From: Thermodesulfobacteriota bacterium
GTDB taxonomy: Bacteria; Desulfobacterota_D; UBA1144; Nemesobacterales; UBA2774
Direction of reading: 5' to 3'
DNA: 44,540 nucleotides
Assembly: GCA_035325995.1 (NCBI GenBank)
Contig: DAOKYU010000014.1
Span: forward strand, 1-44,540
Both the position numbers and the translations under genes were made by a program. Shown here one piece after another: positions 35,779 to 43,149 of the stretch; position 1 is the stretch's first letter, and each line of letters begins with the position of its first letter. Below the pieces are notes generated by a model. The model had not been told where the DNA came from, searched no databases, and worked only from the letters and a program-made list of their open reading frames with translations.

Positions 35779-35804
35779 AAAAAGGGAGCTTCGGCTCCCT
35801 TTTT
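35779..35804 (+). terminator. Intrinsic terminator of IPTL-CTERM gene
   Basis: Stem AAAAAGGGAGC / GCTCCCTTTTT with a TTCG tetraloop (35790-35793) and a T-run at 35800-35804. It lies 35 nt after the stop codon and is the clearest intrinsic terminator in the window. The A-run also makes it usable from the other strand. Confidence 0.93.
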
Positions 35805-35907
35805 AGCTCGTACCGAAGAATTTTCGAGCTCCACCGAAGGGTTTTCCCGCCCTCGCACGTATATACATTCAAAAGCAGGCCTGCTAAAACATTTCAGGGA
35901 GGCAGTA

Positions 35908-36426
35908 ATGAAGAAATTAGTCACATATCTCTTGATTTTAGGACTCGGACTCTCTACCGCGATAGGCGCTTACGCCGGCGAAGGCTACAAGCACAAGGGC
36001 TGGCTCGACCAGGAAACCCTGGACAAGCTCCCGCCTGAAAAGAAAGAGCTCGTCGTGAACGCCCTCGACAAGGCCAGGGAAGAGAGCATGACCCAGAAAG
36101 ACGACATCAAGGCCGCAATGGAGAACGTTAAAACGATTCTCACCGCGCCCGAGTTCGACGCAGCCGCCTACAAAAAAGCGACCGAAGAGCTCCAGACGCT
36201 GATGGCCCAGCGCTTCACGATTTTCTCCGACGCCATAGCCGAAGTCGCCCCTCAGCTCACGCAAGAGGAGAGGCAGATTCTCGCCGACGCGATAAAGGCC
36301 AAGTACAAGCATCACGGCAAGCGCATGTACGACAAGTCCGGCGCGAAGCAGCAGCTTAAGGATTCCGTCGAGCAGATGAAGAAGAATCAGCCTCAGCCGC
36401 CGGCCGAGCCGACAGAGAATCAGTAA
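35908..36426 (+). CDS. Spy/CpxP-like periplasmic protein
   Basis: This 172-residue exported helical protein has a signal peptide (KKLVTYLLILGLGLSTAIGAYA) and a mature protein of long charged helices with KLPPEKKELVVNALDKARE, a TAPEFDAAAYKKATEELQTLMAQ segment and LTQEERQILADAI. This is the layout of Spy/CpxP and CnrX-type periplasmic sensors (Metal_resist-like). It is a diverged paralogue of the protein at 37553-38056, which has SAPEFDPALYDKKVAELHALM and LDQDERKALAEVI at the same places. It sits 44-130 nt upstream of the ECF sigma gene, so it may be the first gene or a target of that operon. GGGAGG precedes the ATG. Confidence 0.8.
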   Translation: MKKLVTYLLILGLGLSTAIGAYAGEGYKHKGWLDQETLDKLPPEKKELVVNALDKAREESMTQKDDIKAAMENVKTILTAPEFDAAAYKKATEELQTLMAQRFTIFSDAIAEVAPQLTQEERQILADAIKAKYKHHGKRMYDKSGAKQQLKDSVEQMKKNQPQPPAEPTENQ

Positions 36427-36557
36427 TAAGAGCATACCCCTTTATACATCCACCTCGTGAGCGGGCGCTGATGAACAACCGGTTCTCCGTTCTCAGCCGC
36501 CCGTTCCGGTGGTATCCTGTAACGGGTGACAAGGAAGACCCGGAAGCCGGACTCACC

Positions 36558-37133
36558 ATGAGCAGTGAGATCAAGGGGCTGACCGACGAAGAGCTCATGA
36601 CGGGGGTACGGGGAGGTAACAAGGCCTGTTTCTCCGAGCTCGTCGCGCGGCACACGCCCAGGTTCTACAGACTCGCTTACAGGATGACGTCTAACAGGGA
36701 AGAGGCGGAGGACATCGTGCAGGAATCTTTCCTCACCGTCTGGACGAAACCAGCGAGCTGGGACGAAGACAGAAAAGCGAAATTCACCACGTGGTTTTAC
36801 AGGATAATCGCGAACGCGTGTATCGACAGGAAGAGGAAGCCCGCGCCCCTTCCGCTCGAAGACGGCTACGACCCGCCCGCGCCGGGCGGCACGGCCGAAG
36901 ATATGGTCGAGATGAAACGGACGAAGGAAGAACTCGACGCCCACGTGTCGTCCCTTCCCGATTCCCAGCGTCTCGCCCTCGCCCTCTGTTTTTACGAAGG
37001 CGTGACGAACAGGGAGGCCGCCGACATCATGGGCATAAGCGTGAAGGCGCTCGAATCGCTTCTCATGCGCGCCAAGGGCTCGCTCAGGACGAAACTGGGA
37101 ATTTACCGGCACAAAGAGGCACGTCATGGATAA
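36558..37133 (+). CDS. ECF sigma factor
   Basis: This is a 191-residue extracytoplasmic-function sigma-70 factor. Region 2 is at about residues 10-80 (NKACFSELVARHTPRFYRLAYR, EEAEDIVQESFLTVW, FTTWFYRIIANACID) and region 4 at about 130-180 (LPDSQRLALALCFYEGVTNREAADIMGISVKALESLLMRAK). There is no region 3 or extra domain. The frame is open from an ATG at 36471, but ATG 36558 fits the family's usual N-terminus better; neither has a strong SD. It overlaps the next gene by 8 nt (ATGGATAA). With the following membrane protein and CnrX-like sensor it forms a sigma/anti-sigma/sensor unit like the CnrH-Y-X nickel-cobalt system. Confidence 0.92.
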   Translation: MSSEIKGLTDEELMTGVRGGNKACFSELVARHTPRFYRLAYRMTSNREEAEDIVQESFLTVWTKPASWDEDRKAKFTTWFYRIIANACIDRKRKPAPLPLEDGYDPPAPGGTAEDMVEMKRTKEELDAHVSSLPDSQRLALALCFYEGVTNREAADIMGISVKALESLLMRAKGSLRTKLGIYRHKEARHG

Positions 37134-37560
37134 GAACAGGTTCCTCGAATACATCGACATCTACGGCGCGGATCTAGGCGCGTGGCCCGAGGGCGTAAGG
37201 CCCGCGGCCGAGGCCGCCCTCGCGTCGTCGCCCGAGCTTGCGTTCATCCTCGACGAAGAGCTGCGCTTCGAGGCGCTCCTGTCCCGAAGCACGGTGGAAG
37301 GGCCCTCGCCCGGGCTCGAGGCCCGCATCATATCGGCTGCGTCGGGCGCGAAGAGCATGTCCTCCTCCGAGGCAGGCCCCGGGTTCCTCGCGGGCATATT
37401 CGCGGGCATTCCACTGTTCGTCCCCCGGTTCGCTCTCCCGCTCCTCCTGGTCCTCGGCATAGCCGCGGGCTACGTCCTCGCCAACTATTCCGATTCCGGC
37501 TACGACGACTCCGTCCAGCTCGCCGGCGTCCTCTATTACGAGGAGGGGATTTATGAGTAA
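37126..37560 (+). CDS. Anti-sigma factor-like membrane protein
   Basis: This 144-residue protein has a cytoplasmic N-terminal part (1-95) and one transmembrane helix (about 98-120, RFALPLLLVLGIAAGYVLA) followed by a short periplasmic tail. Its start begins MDKNRFLEYIDIYGADLGAWPE, a phrase I have seen in small proteins encoded after ECF sigma genes. By position (8-nt overlaps on both sides, between sigma and sensor) and topology it is the likely anti-sigma factor, analogous to CnrY, which holds the sigma factor at the membrane. AGAGG precedes the ATG. No zinc anti-sigma motif (HxxxCxxC) is present. Confidence 0.78.
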   Translation: MDKNRFLEYIDIYGADLGAWPEGVRPAAEAALASSPELAFILDEELRFEALLSRSTVEGPSPGLEARIISAASGAKSMSSSEAGPGFLAGIFAGIPLFVPRFALPLLLVLGIAAGYVLANYSDSGYDDSVQLAGVLYYEEGIYE

Positions 37561-38056
37561 GGCCATCAAGATAATCTTCGCCGCTTCCATCATACTCAAC
37601 ATACTCCTCGCCGGCGTGGTCATAGGCGCGTACTCCCACGGGTTCAGGGCGAAGTTTTCCATGCGGCACGACATCGACGAGGCCCTGAAGGACTTCCCCC
37701 CCGACAAGCGCGCCCTCGTGACAGGGGCTATGGAATCCCTCCGCGAGAACACAAAAGAGACGAAGAAGGAAATACGGGAGAGGCGAAGGGAGGTCCTCGA
37801 GATTCTCTCTGCGCCCGAGTTCGACCCCGCGCTTTACGATAAAAAAGTCGCCGAGCTCCACGCGCTCATGAACAGGCTCGGGAACGAGTTCGCCGACACG
37901 GCGCGCGACCTCGCCCTCGAGCTCGACCAGGACGAGCGCAAGGCCCTGGCCGAAGTCATCATGAAGAGGCGCGGCGGCAAACACGTATACAAGGAAAGGC
38001 GGGACGATCCCCCGGGCAAGCCGGGGCCCGGACCCGCAGACAGCGAAGATGAATAA
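37553..38056 (+). CDS. CnrX-like periplasmic metal sensor
   Basis: This 167-residue protein is anchored by an N-terminal helix (IKIIFAASIILNILLAGVVIG), with a helical periplasmic domain of the Spy/CpxP/CnrX (heavy-metal sensor) type: MRHDIDEALKDFPPDKRALV, APEFDPALYDKKVAELHALM, LELDQDERKALAEVIMKR. Candidate metal ligands are scattered His and acidic residues, and the C-terminal KHVYKERRDD. In CnrX-type systems such a protein binds Ni/Co and relieves the anti-sigma factor. The ATG overlaps the previous stop by 8 nt (ATGAGTAA) behind GAGGAGGGG, a strong SD. The next gene also overlaps by 8 nt. Confidence 0.85.
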   Translation: MSKAIKIIFAASIILNILLAGVVIGAYSHGFRAKFSMRHDIDEALKDFPPDKRALVTGAMESLRENTKETKKEIRERRREVLEILSAPEFDPALYDKKVAELHALMNRLGNEFADTARDLALELDQDERKALAEVIMKRRGGKHVYKERRDDPPGKPGPGPADSEDE

Positions 38057-38534
38057 CGTCACACACGGTGCGCCGGGGGCCGACCGCCCCGACGTGCTCG
38101 CCCTCCCGCCCCTCATACTCCTCGGGTTCGTCGCCTGCGGTCTCCTCGCAAACCAGTTTTACGCCCTCCCGTTCGTAAGCGGAAATGCGCGCTACGTAAC
38201 GGGGGCCGTCCTCGCAGCCCTCCCCTTTCTCATTACCGCCCTCGCGATGAAGGAGATGGGAAAGGCCGGCACGAACATCGACGTCCGCAAACCCGCGACG
38301 GCCATCGTCACGGGCGGCATATATGGCGTCACCCGGAACCCCATGTATCTCTCCATGGTGCTCATACTCGCCGCCGGCGGGTTTTTGCTCAACAACCTTT
38401 GGCTCCTGATTGCCGTCCCGATATTCGTCGCCGTCATGCAGAAGTGGGTCATCCAGCGCGAGGAGCGCTATCTCGAAAAGAAGTTCGGCGGCGTCTACAC
38501 GGCCTACAAATCCCGCGTCCGCCGCTGGCTCTAG
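38049..38534 (+). CDS. ICMT-family membrane methyltransferase-like protein
   Basis: This 161-residue polytopic membrane protein has four to five helices and is related to isoprenylcysteine carboxyl methyltransferases. Signature parts are GGIYGVTRNPMYLSMV, the SAM-binding RNPMY region, and the C-terminal EERYLEKKFGGVYTAYKSRVRRWL. Bacterial relatives include CzcN/NccN-type proteins that accompany heavy-metal efflux loci; their function is unclear. It is the last gene of the sigma operon (ATGAATAA 8-nt overlap with the sensor gene). A repeat array starts 1 nt after its stop codon. Substrate unknown. Confidence 0.88.
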   Translation: MNNVTHGAPGADRPDVLALPPLILLGFVACGLLANQFYALPFVSGNARYVTGAVLAALPFLITALAMKEMGKAGTNIDVRKPATAIVTGGIYGVTRNPMYLSMVLILAAGGFLLNNLWLLIAVPIFVAVMQKWVIQREERYLEKKFGGVYTAYKSRVRRWL

Positions 38535-39130
38535 CGGTGCGCCACGCGTGCTGGATATCGACGTAGCAGCTTTGGAAATCCATAGCATTGCTCGGTCGTC
38601 CGTTCTATTTAATCACCAGCCTTGCCACGCCGAAGACATCGAGTGTATGAGCGTTAAAAATCCGACCTACCTTACTCTTCCCTCCCCCTCCCAGGGGGAG
38701 GGTCAGGGTGGGGGTATAGTATTTGGAGGATTTAGCGAAGGAACGATGATTTTGCACGCCTCGCGTGCAGGATTCCGAAGTAGCAGCAGTCTTGCTATTA
38801 CCACCTGACGCGCTTCAGGTGACTTTAGCACCTTCTATGCTATGTCGAAAAAGACACTACGTGTCCCCGGCCCGGCGGCTCGCAGCCGCACGCAATCGAA
38901 GTAGCAACCCATTTCTATTACCACCTTTCGCGCTTCAGATGCTTCTAACCTCCGAAGGTGCTACGTCGAAAGACACACATACGTGTGTACTTTTGGTCAG
39001 TCAAAAGTAGAAAGCCTTATACCGACCTTACCAGTTAAGTATAGAACTTCCCCTTTAGCTAATAGAAACTCCCAGCAGTAAACAATCGAAGTAGCAGCGC
39101 TTTGCTAGATCTGCACTGACCGGCAACACC
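38535..39130 (+). repeat. Repeat array directly after ICMT gene
   Basis: A decayed terminal hairpin (GTGCGC-CAC-GCGTGC, 38537-38551) opens the array. The long block follows with hairpin/G-quadruplex cassette (G-runs 38694-38714), then the core near 38778, GACAC-TAC-GTGTC, the perfect GCGGCT-CGC-AGCCGC (38875-38889), another core, CACATACGTGTG, and an AAAAGTAG hairpin near 38991. The open frame running through is spurious. Confidence 0.85.
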
Positions 39131-39406
39131 ACCATTCCCATAAACCCCTCCCCTTTCGGGGAAGGGAAAACAAAGAGGATAAGGAGTGCGGGTTTTGATT
39201 GGCGCCGGGAGCCCCCAATCCGGTTCATGGGGCTCCCCCCGGCGCCGCATTATTCAGGAGGTCTTGAACGTCTCTCTACTTATACGTACGAGTGCACCTC
39301 CCGAAGCGGATTAAAAGCTACGAAAAATAGCGGCGCACCCATTGACACCGCCGCGCTGCCACATCACAATATCGAAATTCTTCACGACAAACCGAGGCTC
39401 CTAACA

Positions 39407-39808
39407 ATGTTCAACCGAAACACGATCGAAGAAATAGCAGTAAAGAGCAAGGCCGGGAAATGGTCCTACCCCAAAATTTTCAACGCCCTGAAAGCCGCCG
39501 GAGTGGAATACTACGAAACGTCGGTATCGACGCACGAGATCTTCTACCACGGCTCGGGCGAGTCGTGGGCGGAGCCCGCGCCCGAGGGATTCGTGACGCT
39601 CGAAGTGAATCCGGTGTTCGACGCCGCAGGCGTCAGGGACGCGATACTCCGTAACCAGAGGAAAGAAACGAACTACACGGAATTCCTCCGGGGCATAGCC
39701 GCTGCGGGATGCACGCATTACAGGGTGGACATGAGCACCCGCGAGATAGCCTACATGGGCGGCAAGGGCGAAGCGTATATCGAAAGAGTCCCCGACTTCA
39801 AGGAATGA
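39407..39808 (+). CDS. DUF1398 family protein
   Basis: This 133-residue cytoplasmic protein resembles the DUF1398 (YbcV-like) family: AGKWSYPKIFNALKAAGVEYYETSV near the N-terminus, then ILRNQRKETNYTEFLRGIAAAGCTHYRVDMSTREIAYMG. The two halves resemble each other (F...LKAAGVEYYETSVSTHEIFYHG versus F..GIAAAGCTHYRVDMSTREIAYMG), pointing to an internal duplication. Function unknown. I start at ATG 39407, where homology-like sequence begins; the frame is open from 39227 through non-protein-like sequence. A weak GAGG lies 9 nt upstream. Confidence 0.82.
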   Translation: MFNRNTIEEIAVKSKAGKWSYPKIFNALKAAGVEYYETSVSTHEIFYHGSGESWAEPAPEGFVTLEVNPVFDAAGVRDAILRNQRKETNYTEFLRGIAAAGCTHYRVDMSTREIAYMGGKGEAYIERVPDFKE

Positions 39809-39889
39809 CGGCGGCCTCTGCGTTCGGGACGCAGAGCCTCCACTGCACCCTTACATTCCGTCGAAATACATACATCTTGAATCGAGCCG

Positions 39890-39985
39890 GAGTATGCCGC
39901 CGCATTCATTACCCGACGCGCGAACAGTGATTCGAAGCACATCCCCTGCTACGTCGGAAAACACACTACGTGTGTTGCATTTCAA
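39890..39985 (+). repeat. Single degenerate palindromic unit
   Basis: A partial unit with GACGCGCGAA, TTCGAAGC and GCTACGTCGGAAAA, ending in an intact right-end hairpin CACAC-TAC-GTGTG (39963-39975). It lies just before the start of the transporter gene and may supply its leader. Confidence 0.6.
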
Positions 39986-40011
39986 TCAATCGATGTTTTA
40001 ATAAACCGCTA

Positions 40012-41574
40012 ATGGGAATTATCGGAAAGCCTCCGGCCCTGTCGGATGTACAGGAGGCGGACGCTCCGGCCGACGGCAAAGCCCGGGGACGCTGGGTGCT
40101 TGCCGCGACGATACTCGGCTCGAGCATGGCCTACATCGACGGGACTGCGATCAACGTCGCGCTCCCCGCGCTCCAGGACAAGCTCGACGCGACGCTGACG
40201 CAGGTGCAGTGGGTGGTGGAATCCTACTCCCTCTTCCTCGCGGCCCTCATACTCGTCGGCGGTGCGCTCGGCGACAGGTACGGGCGAAAGCTCGTCTACG
40301 GCACGGGCATTGCGCTCTTCGCCGCCGCATCCATAATCTGCGGCCTCTCTCAATCCGTCCACCAGCTCATCGCGTTCCGCGCGCTCCAGGGCGTGGGCGG
40401 CGCGCTGCTGATCCCCGGGAGCCTCGCGATAATCACGGCCTGCTTCGGCCCGGGCGAAAGGGGCCGCGCGATAGGCACGTGGTCCGCCTTCTCTGCGATA
40501 ACGACCGCCGTCGGCCCCGTGCTCGGCGGCTGGCTGATCGAGCACGTCTCGTGGCGGTGGATATTCTTCATCAACGTCCCCATAGCGGCCGTGGTGCTGG
40601 CCGTTCTCGCGGCGCGGGTCCCCGAATCGAGGGGCGGCGCGCACGACAAGGAGATAGACTTCACCGGCGCGGCGCTTGCGACGCTCGGGCTCGGCGGCAT
40701 AGTCTTCGGCCTGATAGAGTCGGCCAACCTCGGCTTCAAAAGCCCCGTCGTCGCGGGCTCGCTCGCACTCGGCGTGCTGCTGTTGGCCGCGTTCGTCCGC
40801 ATCGAAAAGAAATCGCACAACCCGATGATCCCTCTTTCGCTCTTCGCCTCGCGCACGTTCACAGGCGCTAACGTCGTCACGCTCCTCATGTACGGCGCGC
40901 TCGGCGCGGTATTCTTCTTTCTCCCGTTCGCGCTGATACAGGTCTACGGCTATTCGGCGACCATGGCCGGGGCGACGGTGCTCCCGATAATCGCGATAAT
41001 GTTCGTCCTCTCGCGCTGGGCGGGCGGGCTCACGGACAAATACGGCGCGAAATTCCCGCTCGTCGCGGGCACGGTTACGGGGGGCCTCGGCTACGTTTCG
41101 CTCGCCCTCTTCCACGGCGACGGCAGCTACTTCACGACGTTCTTCCCGGGCGTCGCCCTCCTCGGGCTCGGCCTCGCGCTCAGCGTGGCGCCCCTTACGA
41201 CGGCCGCGATGAACGCAGTCGACGTCAGATGGTCGGGCACGGCGTCGGGCATTAACAACGCGGTTTCGAGGATGGCCGGCCTCATGGCTATCGCCGTCTT
41301 CGGCATCGTCATTCTCCACGCGTTCAACGTCAGCCTCGACAGGGAGCTCGACCGCGCGCGGATAGCGCCCGAGGTGCGCGAGATGCTCGCCGGCGAGAGG
41401 ATAAAAATGGCCGGTGCGGAGATTCCGCCCGCGGTGGGCCCCGAGACGCACGCCGTCCTTGCCGCTGTGGTGAAAAGCTCCTACATCACCGGCTTCGACC
41501 TCGTCATCTACATGGCCGCCGCGCTGTCCTTCCTCTCCGCTCTTGTCGCCTGGTTTACGATAAGAAGGGAATAG
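40012..41574 (+). CDS. DHA2-type MFS transporter (14 TM)
   Basis: This 520-residue inner-membrane drug:H+ antiporter-like permease is of the 14-helix DHA2 group. TM1 reads GSSMAYIDGTAINVALPALQ, motif A is GGALGDRYGRKLVYG, and FRALQGVGGALLIPGSLAII plus GPVLGGWLIEHVSWRWIFF correspond to motifs B and C. About 14 hydrophobic segments. It is a different subfamily from the transporter at 16.1-17.6 kb (DGTAINVA versus DQTVVSVA). The ATG at 40012 is chosen because the upstream codons lie in a repeat unit; there is no clear SD. A repeat array follows directly. Confidence 0.9.
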   Translation: MGIIGKPPALSDVQEADAPADGKARGRWVLAATILGSSMAYIDGTAINVALPALQDKLDATLTQVQWVVESYSLFLAALILVGGALGDRYGRKLVYGTGIALFAAASIICGLSQSVHQLIAFRALQGVGGALLIPGSLAIITACFGPGERGRAIGTWSAFSAITTAVGPVLGGWLIEHVSWRWIFFINVPIAAVVLAVLAARVPESRGGAHDKEIDFTGAALATLGLGGIVFGLIESANLGFKSPVVAGSLALGVLLLAAFVRIEKKSHNPMIPLSLFASRTFTGANVVTLLMYGALGAVFFFLPFALIQVYGYSATMAGATVLPIIAIMFVLSRWAGGLTDKYGAKFPLVAGTVTGGLGYVSLALFHGDGSYFTTFFPGVALLGLGLALSVAPLTTAAMNAVDVRWSGTASGINNAVSRMAGLMAIAVFGIVILHAFNVSLDRELDRARIAPEVREMLAGERIKMAGAEIPPAVGPETHAVLAAVVKSSYITGFDLVIYMAAALSFLSALVAWFTIRRE

Positions 41575-42240
41575 ACGGACCGTGTCCGCCGACAATCGAA
41601 GTGGCGGCGCATTGCTACTATCACCCGACGCGCTTTAGGTGGTTTTAGCAACTTCTATACTACGTCGAGAATCCCTTAATATTGCAAGCTGCGTAAGCAG
41701 CGCAGCAATACCCCTCCGGGCCGTCAAAATTCGCGCACGCCACGCGTGCTGGAAATCGACGTAGCAGAATTTGAAATTCATAGCATCGCTCGGTCGTCTG
41801 TTCCATTTAATCACCAGACTTGCCCCGCCGAAGACATCGAGCTTATGAACGTTAAAAATCCGACCTACCTTACTCTTCCCTCCCCCTCCCAGGGGGAGGG
41901 TCAGGGTGGGGGTATAGTATTTGGAGGATTTTGCGAAGGAACGATGATTTTGCACGCCTCGCGTGCAGGATTCCGAAGTAGCGAAAGCCTTGCTATTACC
42001 ACCCGCCGCGCTTCAAGTGACTTTAGCACCTTCTATGCTATGTCGAAAAAGACACTACGTGTCCCCGGCCCGGCGGCTCGCAGCCGCACGCAATCGAAGT
42101 AGCAGCACTCCGCCATTTCACCTGCCGCGCTTCAGGTGATTTTAGGAACTTCGGCGCTACGCCGAAAATCACACGTACGTGTGTGGCCAGCAAAGGTAGA
42201 AATCTAGCACCTCACTTACCAACTAAGCACCGAACTTCTC
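41575..42240 (+). repeat. 0.7-kb repeat array
   Basis: First core at 41594 (after a decayed stem), GTAA hairpin GCTGC/GCAGC (41682-41708), perfect GCACGC-CAC-GCGTGC (41735-41749), long block with the hairpin/G-quadruplex cassette (G-runs 41892-41912), core at 41975, GACAC-TAC-GTGTC, and perfect GCGGCT-CGC-AGCCGC (42073-42087), ending with CACACGTACGTGTG near 42172. Most of the module types seen in the window occur here, so this is a good reference copy. Confidence 0.87.
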
Positions 42241-42280
42241 CTCTGCCTTAAAGTCTTTGCCTGGCTGGACCAGCGTCCCT

Positions 42281-42323
42281 AAAAAAGGGAGCGTCAGGAA
42301 TACGTAACGTATTCCTGACGCTC
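42281..42323 (-). terminator. Intrinsic terminator of the HicA-HicB operon
   Basis: A hairpin has 17-bp perfect arms (42289-42305 and 42307-42323; GAGCGTCAGG... paired with ...CCTGACGCTC). On the minus strand it is followed by CC and six T residues (42281-42286). It lies about 105 nt after the stop of the HicA-HicB fusion gene. A second, smaller hairpin with arms CCAGGGC and GCCCTGG (42375-42393) lies between them. Confidence 0.8.
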
Positions 42324-42428
42324 TAAAGGGGGGGTATGGGGTTATCTATGTTGTGTAAAACCTTTACCGGCCTTCCAGGGCTTCTCGCCCTGGTGCCGGC
42401 AGCCCGTAGACAGAGGGAGCTGCCGACA

Positions 42429-42851
42429 TCAGGAGGCTTGCCTGATTTCGAAAAACGCCGACGTATTCACCGGCTCGGCCACTAAAACGCCGTCCTGCCT
42501 TAGCCCTTCCAGGTGAAGCCTCAAAGAGTCGAGCATTAATTCCTTTGTCTCTTCGAGCGTATCGCCCACGGCGACGCATCCCGGCAGGTCCGGACAATAG
42601 GCCGAAAAACAGTTATGCGACTGCTCTATAGTAATTTCGTAATGATCCTTCTGGGTTACTTCCTCGTGATCGAAGCAGTGCTTCAGTGAATAGAAGAGGG
42701 CCCCTTCCGGGAGTTCCTTGTCCATCTTGCAGTTTATAGTAAGCCTGGATCGTTTACTGCGCAGCTTGAACTGCCTGTGGCTCCCGCTTATTCTGACGAG
42801 ATACCAGCCATTGTTCTCAACAAGGAACTTGATTACCTCTCTTACCTTCAT
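42429..42851 (-). CDS. HicA-HicB toxin-antitoxin fusion protein
   Basis: This 140-residue protein has toxin and antitoxin domains in one chain. Residues 1-62 are a complete HicA mRNA-interferase domain: MKVREVIKFLVENNGWYLVR, then GSHRQFK with catalytic His25, and KELPEGALFYSLKH, the usual HicA end. After a short linker, residues 70-135 form the HicB partial RNase-H-like domain: HYEITIEQSHNCFSAYCPDLPGC, GDTLEETKELMLDSLRLHLEGL, with the usual EPVNTSAFFEI-type tail. HicB's C-terminal DNA-binding domain is missing. GGAGAGG lies 8 nt before the ATG. A ribbon-helix-helix gene lies 38 nt upstream in the same operon and could supply the missing part. Confidence 0.85.
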   Translation of the reverse strand: MKVREVIKFLVENNGWYLVRISGSHRQFKLRSKRSRLTINCKMDKELPEGALFYSLKHCFDHEEVTQKDHYEITIEQSHNCFSAYCPDLPGCVAVGDTLEETKELMLDSLRLHLEGLRQDGVLVAEPVNTSAFFEIRQAS

Positions 42852-42889
42852 CGCACCATCCTCTCCACGATATTGTTGGTATTTTCTCT

Positions 42890-43111
42890 TTATTCGGCGT
42901 CCTTGCGGTACATCAGAACATTGTCGAACTCACTCCCCGTCATGTTTTGGTCCAGATAATCGGAAATAGCCTCTTCGATTATCTTCGACTGACTCTTCCG
43001 CGACACGAACGAATAGAGCCTCAGTCTCTCATAAAGGAGGGCCGGTATGTAAAGCGACCCTCGGTGCATTCTATTCGGATTCGCTCTCTGCTGTATCGTT
43101 CCCGCTGTCAT
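42890..43111 (-). CDS. Ribbon-helix-helix DNA-binding protein
   Basis: This 73-residue protein (59 if it starts at the internal ATG 43069) is of the CopG/Arc/MetJ type. RGSLYIPALLYERLRLY supplies the DNA-contacting strand and helix A; SRKSQSKIIEEAISDYLDQ supplies the turn and helix B. It is first in an operon with the HicA-HicB fusion and probably represses their shared promoter, which contains an 18-bp palindrome. The ATG at 43111 is only about 3 nt from the predicted transcription start, so either the transcript is nearly leaderless or translation begins at 43069. Confidence 0.82.
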   Translation of the reverse strand: MTAGTIQQRANPNRMHRGSLYIPALLYERLRLYSFVSRKSQSKIIEEAISDYLDQNMTGSEFDNVLMYRKDAE

Positions 43112-43120
43112 CTGTATCTA

Positions 43121-43149
43121 GTTATAGCATCATTACGTAATGATGTCAA
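43121..43149 (-). promoter_or_regulatory. Promoter and palindromic operator of RHH/HicA-HicB operon
   Basis: On the minus strand a consensus -35 TTGACA (43144-43149) and a -10 TATAAC (43121-43126) are separated by exactly 17 bp. A perfect 18-bp palindrome, CATCATTACGTAATGATG (43128-43145), fills the spacer and overlaps the -35 box. A bound dimeric repressor would exclude RNA polymerase. The RHH protein encoded next is the obvious candidate. Confidence 0.8.

Noticed and set aside
40009..41595. Long minus-strand frame opposite the DHA2 transporter
   Set aside because: Asp/Arg/Glu-rich nonsense product; the plus strand encodes a textbook 14-helix transporter.
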